From positions 2,175,501 to 2,239,500 of the forward strand of contig NC_010581.1 in assembly GCF_000019845.1 (NCBI RefSeq): a DNA stretch of 64,000 nucleotides, read 5' to 3'. This document shows positions 56,302 through 64,000 of this stretch, piece by piece. The DNA comes from Beijerinckia indica subsp. indica ATCC 9039. Its GTDB lineage: Bacteria; Pseudomonadota; Alphaproteobacteria; Rhizobiales; Beijerinckiaceae. Position 1 is the stretch's first letter; each line of letters begins with the position of its first letter. The notes under the pieces were generated by a model. It did no database searches. It worked only from the letters and a program-made list of their open reading frames with translations, and was not told the DNA's origin. Both the position numbers and the translations under genes were made by a program.

Positions 56302-58752
56302 ATGGGGGATCTTGTTTACGATCACCGCCGTGAATGGCGGAACCTGATTGATGCCTTGCCACAGCTCGTCTGGGCTGCCACGCCGGATGGCACTTGCGAC
56401 TACTTCAGCCACCAATGGACAGAGTACACCGGCGTCCCGGAAAGCGAGTTGCTCGGCTGGCGCTGGATAGAGGTGCTGCACCCGGACGACCGGGAACCCA
56501 CACGAGAATTCTGGACGGATTCAGTCGCGGGGCATCACCCTTATGACGTGGAATACCGCGTCCGGCGGCGTGACGGTGTCTATGGCTGGTTCAAGACGCG
56601 TGGCGTGCCGATCCGGGACAGCCGGGGGATCATATCCAAATGGTGCGGGAGCTGCACCGATATTTCCGACCTCAAGCGGGCCGAAGTCGCCCTGACCCGC
56701 GCCAAGGCAGAAGCGGAACAGGCGAATGTGGCCAAGGGCGAGTTCCTCGCCAATATGAGCCATGAGATCCGCACGCCGATGAACGGTGTGATCGGCATGG
56801 CCCAACTTCTGGATGGCACCGAATTGTCGGTGCAGCAGCGCGAATATGTGTCGATCATCCTCCACTCGGCCGATACATTGATGAGATTGATCAACGACGT
56901 TCTCGACTTCTCGAAGATCGAGGCCGGTAAGCTCGAGCTTGAGTCGATCCCGTTCCAACTGCGCGACACTTTGGGCGATACGCTGCACTCGCTCGCGGCG
57001 CGGGCCGCTCACAAAGGGCTAGAGCTCGCCTATCACGTCCCGGTCGAGATCCCTGACGCGCTGGTGGGAGACCCGACACGGTTACGCCAAATCATCACCA
57101 ACCTCGTCGGCAACGCGATCAAGTTCACAGAAAAGGGCGAGGTGGTGGTCGACGTTCGGTTAAAGGAAACGACCGATACGGACGTGCAACTCGAGTTCGA
57201 GGTGCGCGACACGGGGATCGGCATCTCGAAAAATCAGCAAGAGAAAGTATTCACGGCATTCGGCCAGGCCGACGCTTCAACGACGCGTCGCTATGGCGGC
57301 ACGGGGCTAGGCCTCACCATCGCAGCACAACTCGCGGAGAAGATGGGCGGGAAGATAAAGCTCGAGAGCGAACCCGGCGTCGGCAGCACGTTTTCCTTTG
57401 CTCCGATTCTCCACCTGGCCCGCGAAGAACGCAAGGTCCGCACGCTCTCTTCGGATGAATTGCGCGGCCAGCCGGTCTTGCTGGTGGATGACAATGAAAC
57501 CAACCGGCGCATTACCCAAGAGATCCTCGTCAATTGGGGCATGGTGCCGACGCTTGCGTCGAACGGCGCCGAGGCGCTTGCCGCGCTCGATCGGGCTATA
57601 GCTGAAGGTGTGCCGCCGCGGCTCGCGCTCCTCGACGTGTTTATGCCGGAAATGGATGGGTTCGAACTTGCCAGGCGGATCCGCACGCGGCAGGAATTGG
57701 CACAGACGCGGATCCTGATGCTGTCGTCGGCGGAACGAACGGACGGCGAAGCGCGGATGCATGAGCTCGGTATTTCCCGGTTGCTGATGAAGCCGATCAA
57801 GCAATCCGACCTGCTGAACGCTGTCACTGAGGCTCTCGGCGTCGGCTTGCCCGAACCCCACATCCCCATTCCATCGCCGTTCACCCGGCCTGGCGAGATA
57901 CCGATACGTCACGTTCTGTTGGCGGAAGATGGGGTCGTCAACCAGCAGGTGACTGTGGCTCTGCTCACCAAGCGGGGCCATCCGGTTGAAGTGGTCGAGA
58001 ATGGTGAGGAGGCTGTCGAGGCGGTGCAACGCGGCGACTTCGATGTGGTATTGATGGACGTGCACATGCCGGTGATGGATGGCCTCGCCGCAGCCCGCAT
58101 GATTCGTGAGCGAGAGCGGAACACGGGTGGTCACATTCCCATCATTGCCCTTACAGCCAGTGCCACAAAGGCCGACCGTGAGCGCTGTATGGCGGCAGGC
58201 ATGGATGATTATGTCACAAAGCCGTTCCGGGCAGCCGAGCTGTACCGGGCGGTTGAGCAGTCAGTGCCGCCCACTCAACAGAGTCCTCCTGTGACCGAAC
58301 TGGCGCCGCGCCTTGGGCTGGAGACAGCGCGGACAGCACAGCCCCCGGCATGTTTCCTGGCCGGCAAGGCACCGCGCCCAGCTGAGCCAGCACAAGTGCT
58401 CGACTGGGAGGGCGCGCTCCGCAATCTCGGCGATGAAGCGCTGCTTCGAGAGATGGCCGCGATGTTCCTCGACGAATGTCCCAAGCTCATGCGCGCGATC
58501 GACACGGCGATCGCAAGCAATGATGCGCCTGAGTTGCGTCGGGCGGCGCATACGCTGAAGGGCTCGGCGCATGTCATTGGCGCCCGTGCCGTGGCGCAGG
58601 CAGCGCTGGCGCTCGAAGCGATCGGCCGCGAGGGACAGTTGCAAGCCGCACCAAGCGTTCGAGGCGACCTTGAAACCGAACTCGCTCGATTGCCTGCGGC
58701 CTTACACGAGGCTGCAGGCGCTGCACCTGTGGAGAGTCTGCAGGTTCCATAG
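56302..58752 (+). CDS. Hybrid histidine kinase: PAS-HisKA-HATPase-REC-REC-HPt
   Basis: An 816-residue soluble kinase. A PAS domain (about 8-130, with DYFSHQWTEYTGVPESELLGW) ends in a short coiled coil. The H-box NMSHEIRTPMNGVIGM carries His154, and the HATPase has [16 protein letters not shown] and GTGLGLTIA. The first receiver has LLDVFMPEMDG (Asp445), the second VLMDVHMPVMDG (Asp586) and the HPt domain AAHTLKGSA (His750), giving a complete BarA/ArcB-type relay in one chain. I chose ATG 56302 with AAGG upstream. No membrane segment is present, so the signal is cytoplasmic. Its output partner is not adjacent; the receiver fused to glutamate dehydrogenase at 60917-62566 is a candidate. Confidence 0.93.
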   Translation: MGDLVYDHRREWRNLIDALPQLVWAATPDGTCDYFSHQWTEYTGVPESELLGWRWIEVLHPDDREPTREFWTDSVAGHHPYDVEYRVRRRDGVYGWFKTRGVPIRDSRGIISKWCGSCTDISDLKRAEVALTRAKAEAEQANVAKGEFLANMSHEIRTPMNGVIGMAQLLDGTELSVQQREYVSIILHSADTLMRLINDVLDFSKIEAGKLELESIPFQLRDTLGDTLHSLAARAAHKGLELAYHVPVEIPDALVGDPTRLRQIITNLVGNAIKFTEKGEVVVDVRLKETTDTDVQLEFEVRDTGIGISKNQQEKVFTAFGQADASTTRRYGGTGLGLTIAAQLAEKMGGKIKLESEPGVGSTFSFAPILHLAREERKVRTLSSDELRGQPVLLVDDNETNRRITQEILVNWGMVPTLASNGAEALAALDRAIAEGVPPRLALLDVFMPEMDGFELARRIRTRQELAQTRILMLSSAERTDGEARMHELGISRLLMKPIKQSDLLNAVTEALGVGLPEPHIPIPSPFTRPGEIPIRHVLLAEDGVVNQQVTVALLTKRGHPVEVVENGEEAVEAVQRGDFDVVLMDVHMPVMDGLAAARMIRERERNTGGHIPIIALTASATKADRERCMAAGMDDYVTKPFRAAELYRAVEQSVPPTQQSPPVTELAPRLGLETARTAQPPACFLAGKAPRPAEPAQVLDWEGALRNLGDEALLREMAAMFLDECPKLMRAIDTAIASNDAPELRRAAHTLKGSAHVIGARAVAQAALALEAIGREGQLQAAPSVRGDLETELARLPAALHEAAGAAPVESLQVP

Positions 58753-58810
58753 GCTGCATCGCGCTGAGCGTCGTGGGCGGGTTGGTTCACACACGAGTTT
58801 TCGTCATCGC

Positions 58811-59464
58811 TCAGAATTCGGCGTCAAGTTCGACGATTTCTTCGGGTTCGAGCCGTGCCGCCTCGGTCCATTCGATCATCTCGGGCATGGCAATGATTTG
58901 CTGGCAATAGGCGCTACAGACCGAATCCAATGTGACGTGATAGGTGAGGAATCGCGTGACCACCGGCGCATACATTGCGTCGGCCATGGAACGCTCGCCC
59001 ATAAGAAATGGACCGCCATAGCTGGTGAGACAATTCCGCCAGATCACGGCAATGCGATCGATATCGGCCTGGGCCCGTTCCCAGACTTTGAAGTTAGGAA
59101 AATCGCCTTTCAAATTTACCGGCAAAGCCGAACGCAGGGCAAAGAAACCGGAATGCATCTCGCCGCAGATCGAGCGGCAGTGCGTCCGTTTCATTCTGTC
59201 TTCCGGCAGCAAATGCGCTTCCGGCTTGATTTCATTCAGATATTCGCCGATTGCCAGCGTGTCCCACACTTTGATCCCTTCATGTGTTAGGCAAGGCACC
59301 AGAAAAGAAGGGGACAAAAGAAGGAGCTCAGCGCGCATCGCGGGATCATCGGGCGAGATGATCTTTTCCGCAAAAGGCAGCCCGGCAAATTTCGTCAGTA
59401 ACCAGCCACGAAGCGACCAAGACGAATAGTTCTTACTGCTGATCGTAAGCGTTGCACTATTCAA
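58811..59464 (-). CDS. Glutathione S-transferase family protein
   Basis: A 217-residue GST-like protein with the thioredoxin-fold N-domain (YSSWSLRGWLLTK with Ser as likely thiolate-activating residue, SPSFLVPCLTHEG, DTLAIGEYLNE) and a helical C-domain (GPFLMGERSMADAMYAPVVTRF with the N-capping box). The start is TTG at 59464, preceded by GAGGAG, because no ATG fits. The substrate is unknown. It is convergent with the hybrid kinase gene. Confidence 0.88.
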   Translation of the reverse strand: MNSATLTISSKNYSSWSLRGWLLTKFAGLPFAEKIISPDDPAMRAELLLLSPSFLVPCLTHEGIKVWDTLAIGEYLNEIKPEAHLLPEDRMKRTHCRSICGEMHSGFFALRSALPVNLKGDFPNFKVWERAQADIDRIAVIWRNCLTSYGGPFLMGERSMADAMYAPVVTRFLTYHVTLDSVCSAYCQQIIAMPEMIEWTEAARLEPEEIVELDAEF

Positions 59465-59647
59465 GGATCACTCCTCTTTTTGTATATTCTACCTCAAATA
59501 TGCTCGTTAAAAAACAAGAACGTACATAGCCTGAAGTATTCCGAGAAAAATTTTACGCCGGCTTTCTGAACAGCATTTGACGAGCATAGAATAAGCAACT
59601 CATCACGGTTCACGCGCGTTATTTCGCCCGAGTGATGGTGCGCGTTG

Positions 59648-60865
59648 ATGATTTACCAAACATATGAAGTGCAGGAGAACCTGCTCGACCTGCTCAGGCC
59701 ATTGGCTGCCACGGCAGGAAAGACACTGCGATCGCCATACCCTGGGCTTGGGCAGGTTTGGCCAGCCAGTGAAATCGTCGGCATTTTAGAGACTTTCGCC
59801 AATCTTTCTGTGACGCATGTGCGCCGCCCTTTTGCCATCAACTCGGTTCTTGTGGGTGATCGCCGGGTCCCGGTGACGGAAGAAATCGTCGCTTCGACAC
59901 CCTTTGCCACCCTCCTTCATTTCAAGAAGGAAACCAACCTGCACCAGCAACGCGTTTTGGTGGTCGCCCCCATGTCAGGTCATTTTGCGACCCTGCTGCG
60001 CGCGATGATCGAGACCGTTTTAGCTGACCATGACGTCTATATCACGGATTGGCACAATGCACGCGACGTCCCGCTGAGTGCGGGCAGATTCGATCTCAGC
60101 ACCTTTGTCGACCATGTAATCGATTTCCTGCGCATGATGGGGGCGAGATCGCATGTCATCGCGGTATGCCAACCATGCGTCCCCGTGCTCGCCGCAGCTG
60201 CCCTCATGAACGAAGACAAGGACGACGCACAGCCTTCCAGCATGACCTTGATGGCTGGACCGATCGACACGCGCATCAATCCGACCAAGGTCAACGCACT
60301 CGCGACCCAGCATCCAATCGCCTGGTTCGAGCAGCACCTGACGGATAAGGTGCCGCTCTGTTACAAGGGCGCACGACGGGATGTCTATCCGGGCTTTCTA
60401 CAACTCACGGCCTTTATGAGCATGAATTGGGACCGCCATCTTCGCGCCTTCAAGGATATGGCGGAGGCGCGGGTGGCCAATGATCTGCCAAGACTTCAAG
60501 CCATTCAAACATTTTATGATGAATATTTGACCGTTATGGACTTGCCGGCCGAACTCTATTTGCAAACCATTCAATTGATTTTTCAGGATCACGCTTTACC
60601 ACGTGGCAAGCTCACGGTGCATGGCCGTCCAATCAATCCCAAAGCTATCAAACATACCGCGCTCATGACCGTTGAGGGTGAGCGAGACGATATTTGCGGC
60701 CTCGGCCAAACGCTTGCTGCCCAGGAGCTTTGCTCGGGATTGAAACCCTATATGAAGTTCCATCATGTGCAGATGGGCGTTGGTCATTATGGCGTCTTCG
60801 CCGGGCGACGCTGGAGCACTGAAATTTATCCCAGAGTGCGTTACACCATTCAAATGACAAGCTGA
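59648..60865 (+). CDS. phaZ: Intracellular polyhydroxyalkanoate depolymerase
   Basis: Mobilises stored poly-3-hydroxybutyrate from native granules. The 405-residue protein matches the cytoplasmic PhaZ family, with the lipase-box-like AVCQPCVPVLAAA in which Cys replaces the usual Ser nucleophile. YITDWHNARDVPLS, VEGERDDICGLGQT (Asp) and MGVGHYGVFAGRRW (His) complete the catalytic triad. I chose ATG 59648; a TTG three bases earlier is possible. A perfect hairpin follows. It is flanked by a GST gene and the receiver-glutamate dehydrogenase gene. Confidence 0.93.
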   Translation: MIYQTYEVQENLLDLLRPLAATAGKTLRSPYPGLGQVWPASEIVGILETFANLSVTHVRRPFAINSVLVGDRRVPVTEEIVASTPFATLLHFKKETNLHQQRVLVVAPMSGHFATLLRAMIETVLADHDVYITDWHNARDVPLSAGRFDLSTFVDHVIDFLRMMGARSHVIAVCQPCVPVLAAAALMNEDKDDAQPSSMTLMAGPIDTRINPTKVNALATQHPIAWFEQHLTDKVPLCYKGARRDVYPGFLQLTAFMSMNWDRHLRAFKDMAEARVANDLPRLQAIQTFYDEYLTVMDLPAELYLQTIQLIFQDHALPRGKLTVHGRPINPKAIKHTALMTVEGERDDICGLGQTLAAQELCSGLKPYMKFHHVQMGVGHYGVFAGRRWSTEIYPRVRYTIQMTS

Positions 60866-60890
60866 AAACCGGCATGGTCTTCAAGGGTGG

Positions 60891-60918
60891 AAGTGGCGGT
60901 CACAGGAAACCGCCACTT
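60891..60918. terminator. Bidirectional terminator
   Basis: AAGTGGCGGT (60891-60900) pairs perfectly with ACCGCCACTT (60909-60918) around an eight-base loop, between the convergent phaZ and receiver-glutamate dehydrogenase genes. It touches the stop codon of the latter. Confidence 0.7.
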
Positions 60919-62566
60919 ACGGAAACACCCCGCGCAGCCGTTTGGCCTCGGTCACGCGGGAGACGCCTTCGATCAGCGCCGCGGTGCGCATATCGAGCTT
61001 GTCGGTCTCCGCACGATGCAGCGTGCGCTGGAACGCATCAAGCAGGATCGCCTTCAATCGCTGGTTGATCTCCTCCAGCGTCCAGGTCAAGTTCTGTGTG
61101 CCCTGCACCCATTCGAAATAGGACACAGTCACACCGCCGGCATTGGCGAGGATATCGGGCAGGACGAACACGCCACGCGCATTGAGCACATCATCGGCCT
61201 CCAGGGTGGTCGGGCCATTGGCGCCTTCGGCCAGGAGACGACAATGGATCCGTTCGGCATTCTCGGCTGTGATCTGGTTCTGCAGCGCCGCCACAGCCAG
61301 CACGTCGCATTCAAGCTCCAGAAGTTCGGCATTGGAGATCGGCTCGGCGTCAGGGAATCCCTTCAGTTCTCGGTTGGTGGCGACATATTTCAAGAGCGCC
61401 TCAACCGACAGGCCCGCGGGATTGTAGAGGCCAGTAGAGACATCACTGACACCGATGATCTTTACCCCTGTTTCAGCAAGGAATTGCACTGTGAAGCTGC
61501 CGACATTGCCGAATCCCTGGACCACGGCCGTCGCCTCTTTGAGGTCGAGCCCGATGTGCTGCGCCGCGGCCTGGACAAGATAGACTAAGCCCCGGCCGGT
61601 CGCTTCCTTCCGCCCTAGGGAACCGCCGAGGACGACAGGCTTGCCCGTGACCACCGCCGGCACCGCATATCCCATCTGCTGGCTGTAGGTGTCCATCACC
61701 CAGGCCATCACCTGCTCGTTCGTACCCATATCGGGCGCAGGAATGTCTTTCTCTGGTCCAATGATGTTGATAATCTCGGAAGTATAGCGCCGGGTCAGCC
61801 GCTGCAATTCTCTGTTGGACAGACCAGTCGGATCGATCCGCACACCGCCCTTGGCGCCGCCAAAGGGCAGCTTCATGAGTGCGCATTTCCAGGTCATCCA
61901 AGTCGACAGCGCCGCCACGTCGCCAAGCCCGACGTCCTGATGATAGCGGATACCGCCCTTGGTCGGCCCCATGCTCAGCACATGCTGCACGCGGTAGCCG
62001 AAGACCGTTTCCACCTGCTGTTGATCGTCGCGGATGAAGGGAAACGATACCACCTGAGTGCGCTCTGGGAACAGCAGCCGCTGACGAAAATTGTCGTCCA
62101 GGTTCATGATCTGGGCTGCTTTCAGGAACTGCTGCTGGGCAAGCCGGAATATTGGCGAGTCCCATTCGTTACCGCGCGTCCGCGCCCGCGCCAGTGTGTA
62201 GCGGATCGCGCGGCCAAGCGAGACCGCATTGATCTGGGTTTTGAGCAGATAGGCATACGCGCCCACATCCACCGCCCGCGCGGCCAGCTTCACATCATCC
62301 ATGCTGGTCAGCACGATGACCGGCGTGTCTGGGGCAGCGGCTCGGACCTTGAACAGGGTCTCCAGTTCTTGGCTGTCAGGCAGGATCAGGTCGAGCAGAA
62401 CGAGATCGAGCGCGCCGCGGCCGAGCCGCGCCAAGCCATCGCTGAGACAATCAACCACCTCCACGGCACACCGCAGTTGCACGTCCCCCGCAAGAAATCG
62501 CAGGACCAGCTTAACGTGAAGGGGATTGTCCTCGACCAGCAACAGGCGAACGGGATGATCCACCAT
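60917..62566 (-). CDS. CheY-like receiver domain fused to glutamate dehydrogenase
   Basis: A 549-residue single open frame. Residues 1-125 are a receiver with all conserved positions: acidic pair Glu12-Asp13, phospho-acceptor Asp59 in VLLDLILPDS, Thr87 in VIVLTSMDD and Lys109 in YLLKT. Residues about 137-545 are a complete hexameric-type glutamate dehydrogenase: GPTKGGIRYH, WMTWKCALMKLPFGGAKGG with catalytic Lys239, PAPDMGTN (Asp279), and the dinucleotide loop GFGNVGS (351-357). It interconverts glutamate with 2-oxoglutarate and ammonium. The ATG at 62566 follows CAGGAG. I know of no characterised enzyme with this order. Phosphorylation could gate activity or oligomer state (inference). Confidence 0.93.
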   Translation of the reverse strand: MVDHPVRLLLVEDNPLHVKLVLRFLAGDVQLRCAVEVVDCLSDGLARLGRGALDLVLLDLILPDSQELETLFKVRAAAPDTPVIVLTSMDDVKLAARAVDVGAYAYLLKTQINAVSLGRAIRYTLARARTRGNEWDSPIFRLAQQQFLKAAQIMNLDDNFRQRLLFPERTQVVSFPFIRDDQQQVETVFGYRVQHVLSMGPTKGGIRYHQDVGLGDVAALSTWMTWKCALMKLPFGGAKGGVRIDPTGLSNRELQRLTRRYTSEIINIIGPEKDIPAPDMGTNEQVMAWVMDTYSQQMGYAVPAVVTGKPVVLGGSLGRKEATGRGLVYLVQAAAQHIGLDLKEATAVVQGFGNVGSFTVQFLAETGVKIIGVSDVSTGLYNPAGLSVEALLKYVATNRELKGFPDAEPISNAELLELECDVLAVAALQNQITAENAERIHCRLLAEGANGPTTLEADDVLNARGVFVLPDILANAGGVTVSYFEWVQGTQNLTWTLEEINQRLKAILLDAFQRTLHRAETDKLDMRTAALIEGVSRVTEAKRLRGVFP

Positions 62567-62695
62567 GACCCACACTCCTGAATTCTATCAGAAATATTGG
62601 GCTTCTTCACTTTCCGTGCAAGCATCAGAGCTATGGAGCAATATACAATTGATCTTATCGCTTCCCCTCGTTTTGAAAAGTGTCAAAATATCATA

Positions 62696-63391
62696 TCACA
62701 AGGCTTCCAAGCTATGACTCTTTGCATCACGCTCGGGCGAACGACGCCAAATATTATCGACCAGAATGTAAATGCTGGTCATCAACACCCATAGCGGGAA
62801 AATGATGAAGCTCCAGCTTATGTAATAGCTGCCGAATAGAAGAACCAGAGCCATCCCGTATCCGAGAAAGACCAGCCAGCGTGGTGAGATCTCCGTATAG
62901 ATTGCGAGCGTTGACGTCGTGACCATGAAAACACTTGCCATCTTTGTCATATAGATATTCACAATATTGAATATTGCGGCGCGCGCGAAATGAAAGGTCG
63001 TAGACCCTACAAGCTCCTCTGGTCGCGCATAAAAAGCGATTATGATTGCACCGATCAGGGCCGCAGCGCTGAAAAGCATGGCGAGGTATAAAAGACCACT
63101 GCCGAAAAAGACCGTCGCGAAAAATCGGTCTTCGGCCTGGCCGAGCCGGTCGCGCAGCACTCCGATGAACCAAAGAAAGGCAATTCCGGCAAAGGGAACC
63201 AGATTCAAAGCAAGAGCAACGGTTTTCGAACTATCCCTAAGCCATGATCCAGGCTCTTGTGGATCACGCGGTGTCGAAATCCACAGAAGCCAGAATATGA
63301 TTATCAGGAGGACGGAAAAGACTATGCCTGCGATGGCAGCGGCCTTGGGTGTTCTTAAAGGCGCGCGAGTCAAGGTCTCATTCTGCGTCAT
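62696..63391 (-). CDS. Hypothetical multi-pass membrane protein
   Basis: A 231-residue protein with six likely transmembrane helices (about 20-40, 60-80, 95-120, 145-165, 170-185, 195-215) and a charged C-terminus. I recognise no family motif. ATG 63391 follows AGGA with good spacing; longer starts at 63418 and 63427 exist. It lies 130 bases upstream of the receiver-glutamate dehydrogenase gene on the same strand, but the spacing makes an operon uncertain. Confidence 0.65.
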   Translation of the reverse strand: MTQNETLTRAPLRTPKAAAIAGIVFSVLLIIIFWLLWISTPRDPQEPGSWLRDSSKTVALALNLVPFAGIAFLWFIGVLRDRLGQAEDRFFATVFFGSGLLYLAMLFSAAALIGAIIIAFYARPEELVGSTTFHFARAAIFNIVNIYMTKMASVFMVTTSTLAIYTEISPRWLVFLGYGMALVLLFGSYYISWSFIIFPLWVLMTSIYILVDNIWRRSPERDAKSHSLEAL

Positions 63392-63530
63392 CGCCGACGT
63401 CCTGTTGAAATCCCGCATAACAGCCAAGTTGCCACATTAATGCGGATACAAAGGGTCCATATCCGGAATATCGCCGTTGGGATGCTCATTTCATCGACGA
63501 ACACAGTCCGTGCTCGCCGACATAACGAGC

Positions 63531-64000
63531 TTATCCATCGAGTTCCGGATAATGGCGGAAGATTCCTTGCTCGTTGAATGCCACACGGCGGTCGCTCTCG
63601 AGATAAGCGCGAATGCGCGGACCTTGCGCGACAGCATGATGCAAAGCCGCCACGCGTGGAACGTGCTTTAAGGTCCTCTTCGTACTTCGTGGGAAGGCAT
63701 AGAGCAGACCTTCAACGGTCTGAAACAGCGATAAGTCGGCATAGCTTATGGCCTTGCCCACGAGATGCCGATCACCTTCGGGATTACGAGCCAAGATTTC
63801 TTCGAACCAGCCGAGGAACCGGGGGATTCGATCTTTACGGAAATATTCGGCTCGACGCAGCGCTTCCGGCTTCTGCTCCTCATAGTAAAGAGCTGCACTC
63901 AAAGGATGATGGGTGTCATGGGCCTCCGCGACGAGATCCGCGATGGTGAGTTGAATCTGGTGGGTCCACAGCCGCTTCACCTCGTCTCTGGGAGCCAGTT
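63531..64000 (-). CDS. Glutathione S-transferase, C-terminal part (5' end outside window)
   Basis: The frame is open to the window edge, so the gene continues beyond 64000. The visible 156 residues are the helical GST C-domain, with IADLVAEAHDTHHPLSAALYYEEQK and the N-capping segment HLVGKAISYADLSLFQ, ending RRVAFNEQGIFRHYPELDG. This resembles the beta-lactam/S-crystallin-like GSTs of alphaproteobacteria. The thiol-binding N-domain is missing from view. Confidence 0.85.
   Translation of the reverse strand, partial: LAPRDEVKRLWTHQIQLTIADLVAEAHDTHHPLSAALYYEEQKPEALRRAEYFRKDRIPRFLGWFEEILARNPEGDRHLVGKAISYADLSLFQTVEGLLYAFPRSTKRTLKHVPRVAALHHAVAQGPRIRAYLESDRRVAFNEQGIFRHYPELDG

Noticed and set aside
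57307..58134. 275-codon frame antisense to the hybrid kinase
   Set aside because: Shadow of receiver-domain coding sequence.
60917..62566. Receiver-GDH fusion as a sequencing artefact joining two genes
   Set aside because: The linker is open and protein-like, the GDH part has no ribosome-binding site or start of its own at the usual place, and the receiver has a strong start.

Overview
The window looks like chromosomal DNA of an alphaproteobacterium of the order Hyphomicrobiales (Rhizobiales), plausibly Beijerinckiaceae. The grounds are the gene set: B12-dependent ribonucleotide reductase, NDUFA12-type complex I subunit next to a DUF2155 protein and aat, citramalate synthase, a DivJ/PleC/PdhS-like histidine kinase, an intracellular PHB depolymerase. 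The moderately GC-rich codon usage also fits. The species is not proven. No tRNA, rRNA, CRISPR array or complete insertion sequence was found.

Layout. 0-11 kb is housekeeping: tadA, an Atm1-like ABC exporter, a LysM protein, a LOG-family hydrolase overlapping a 12-unit TPR-like repeat protein, and a tightly overlapped cysS-GNAT-cimA operon. 11-13.5 kb is a compositionally different island with a YaaC-family protein and a nucleoside 2-deoxyribosyltransferase-like protein, the best candidate here for an uncharacterised two-gene (perhaps defence) module. 13.5-27.3 kb holds a secreted Ntn-hydrolase, an RNA m5C methyltransferase-MAPEG-guaB operon, an MFS exporter, a universal stress protein, rlmE-ppx/gppA, a UDG-family protein, a sensor kinase and an S10 peptidase. 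27.5-32.6 kb holds a WrbA quinone reductase, a YceI-cytochrome b561-YceI cluster, a frameshifted LysR gene opposite a pirin gene, and acetoacetate decarboxylase.

32.6-37 kb is a sulfide/persulfide detoxification cassette: a type II (mitochondrial SQOR-like) sulfide:quinone reductase diverging from an operon of peroxiredoxin, persulfide-dioxygenase-like MBL hydrolase, BigR/SqrR-like ArsR repressor and TauE/SafE permease. The repressor has no cysteine at all, although the described family members sense persulfide through two cysteines. 37-50 kb holds parC, an octahaem cytochrome fused to HEAT and TPR repeats, an arylsulfatase, tuf, aat, DUF2155, NDUFA12 and lrgA/lrgB. 50-54 kb is the class II ribonucleotide reductase nrdJ.

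54-56.3 kb is a patchy stretch with short ORFs, possible IS-end repeats and a stand-alone LON-substrate-binding protein. 56.3-62.6 kb has a hybrid kinase (PAS-HisKA-HATPase-REC-REC-HPt), a GST, PhaZ, and a single ORF joining an intact CheY-like receiver to a full glutamate dehydrogenase. That last fusion is the most unusual gene in the window: it suggests direct phosphorelay control of a central nitrogen enzyme, with a possible HPt donor 2.2 kb away and a PHB depolymerase between them. The window ends inside another GST gene.
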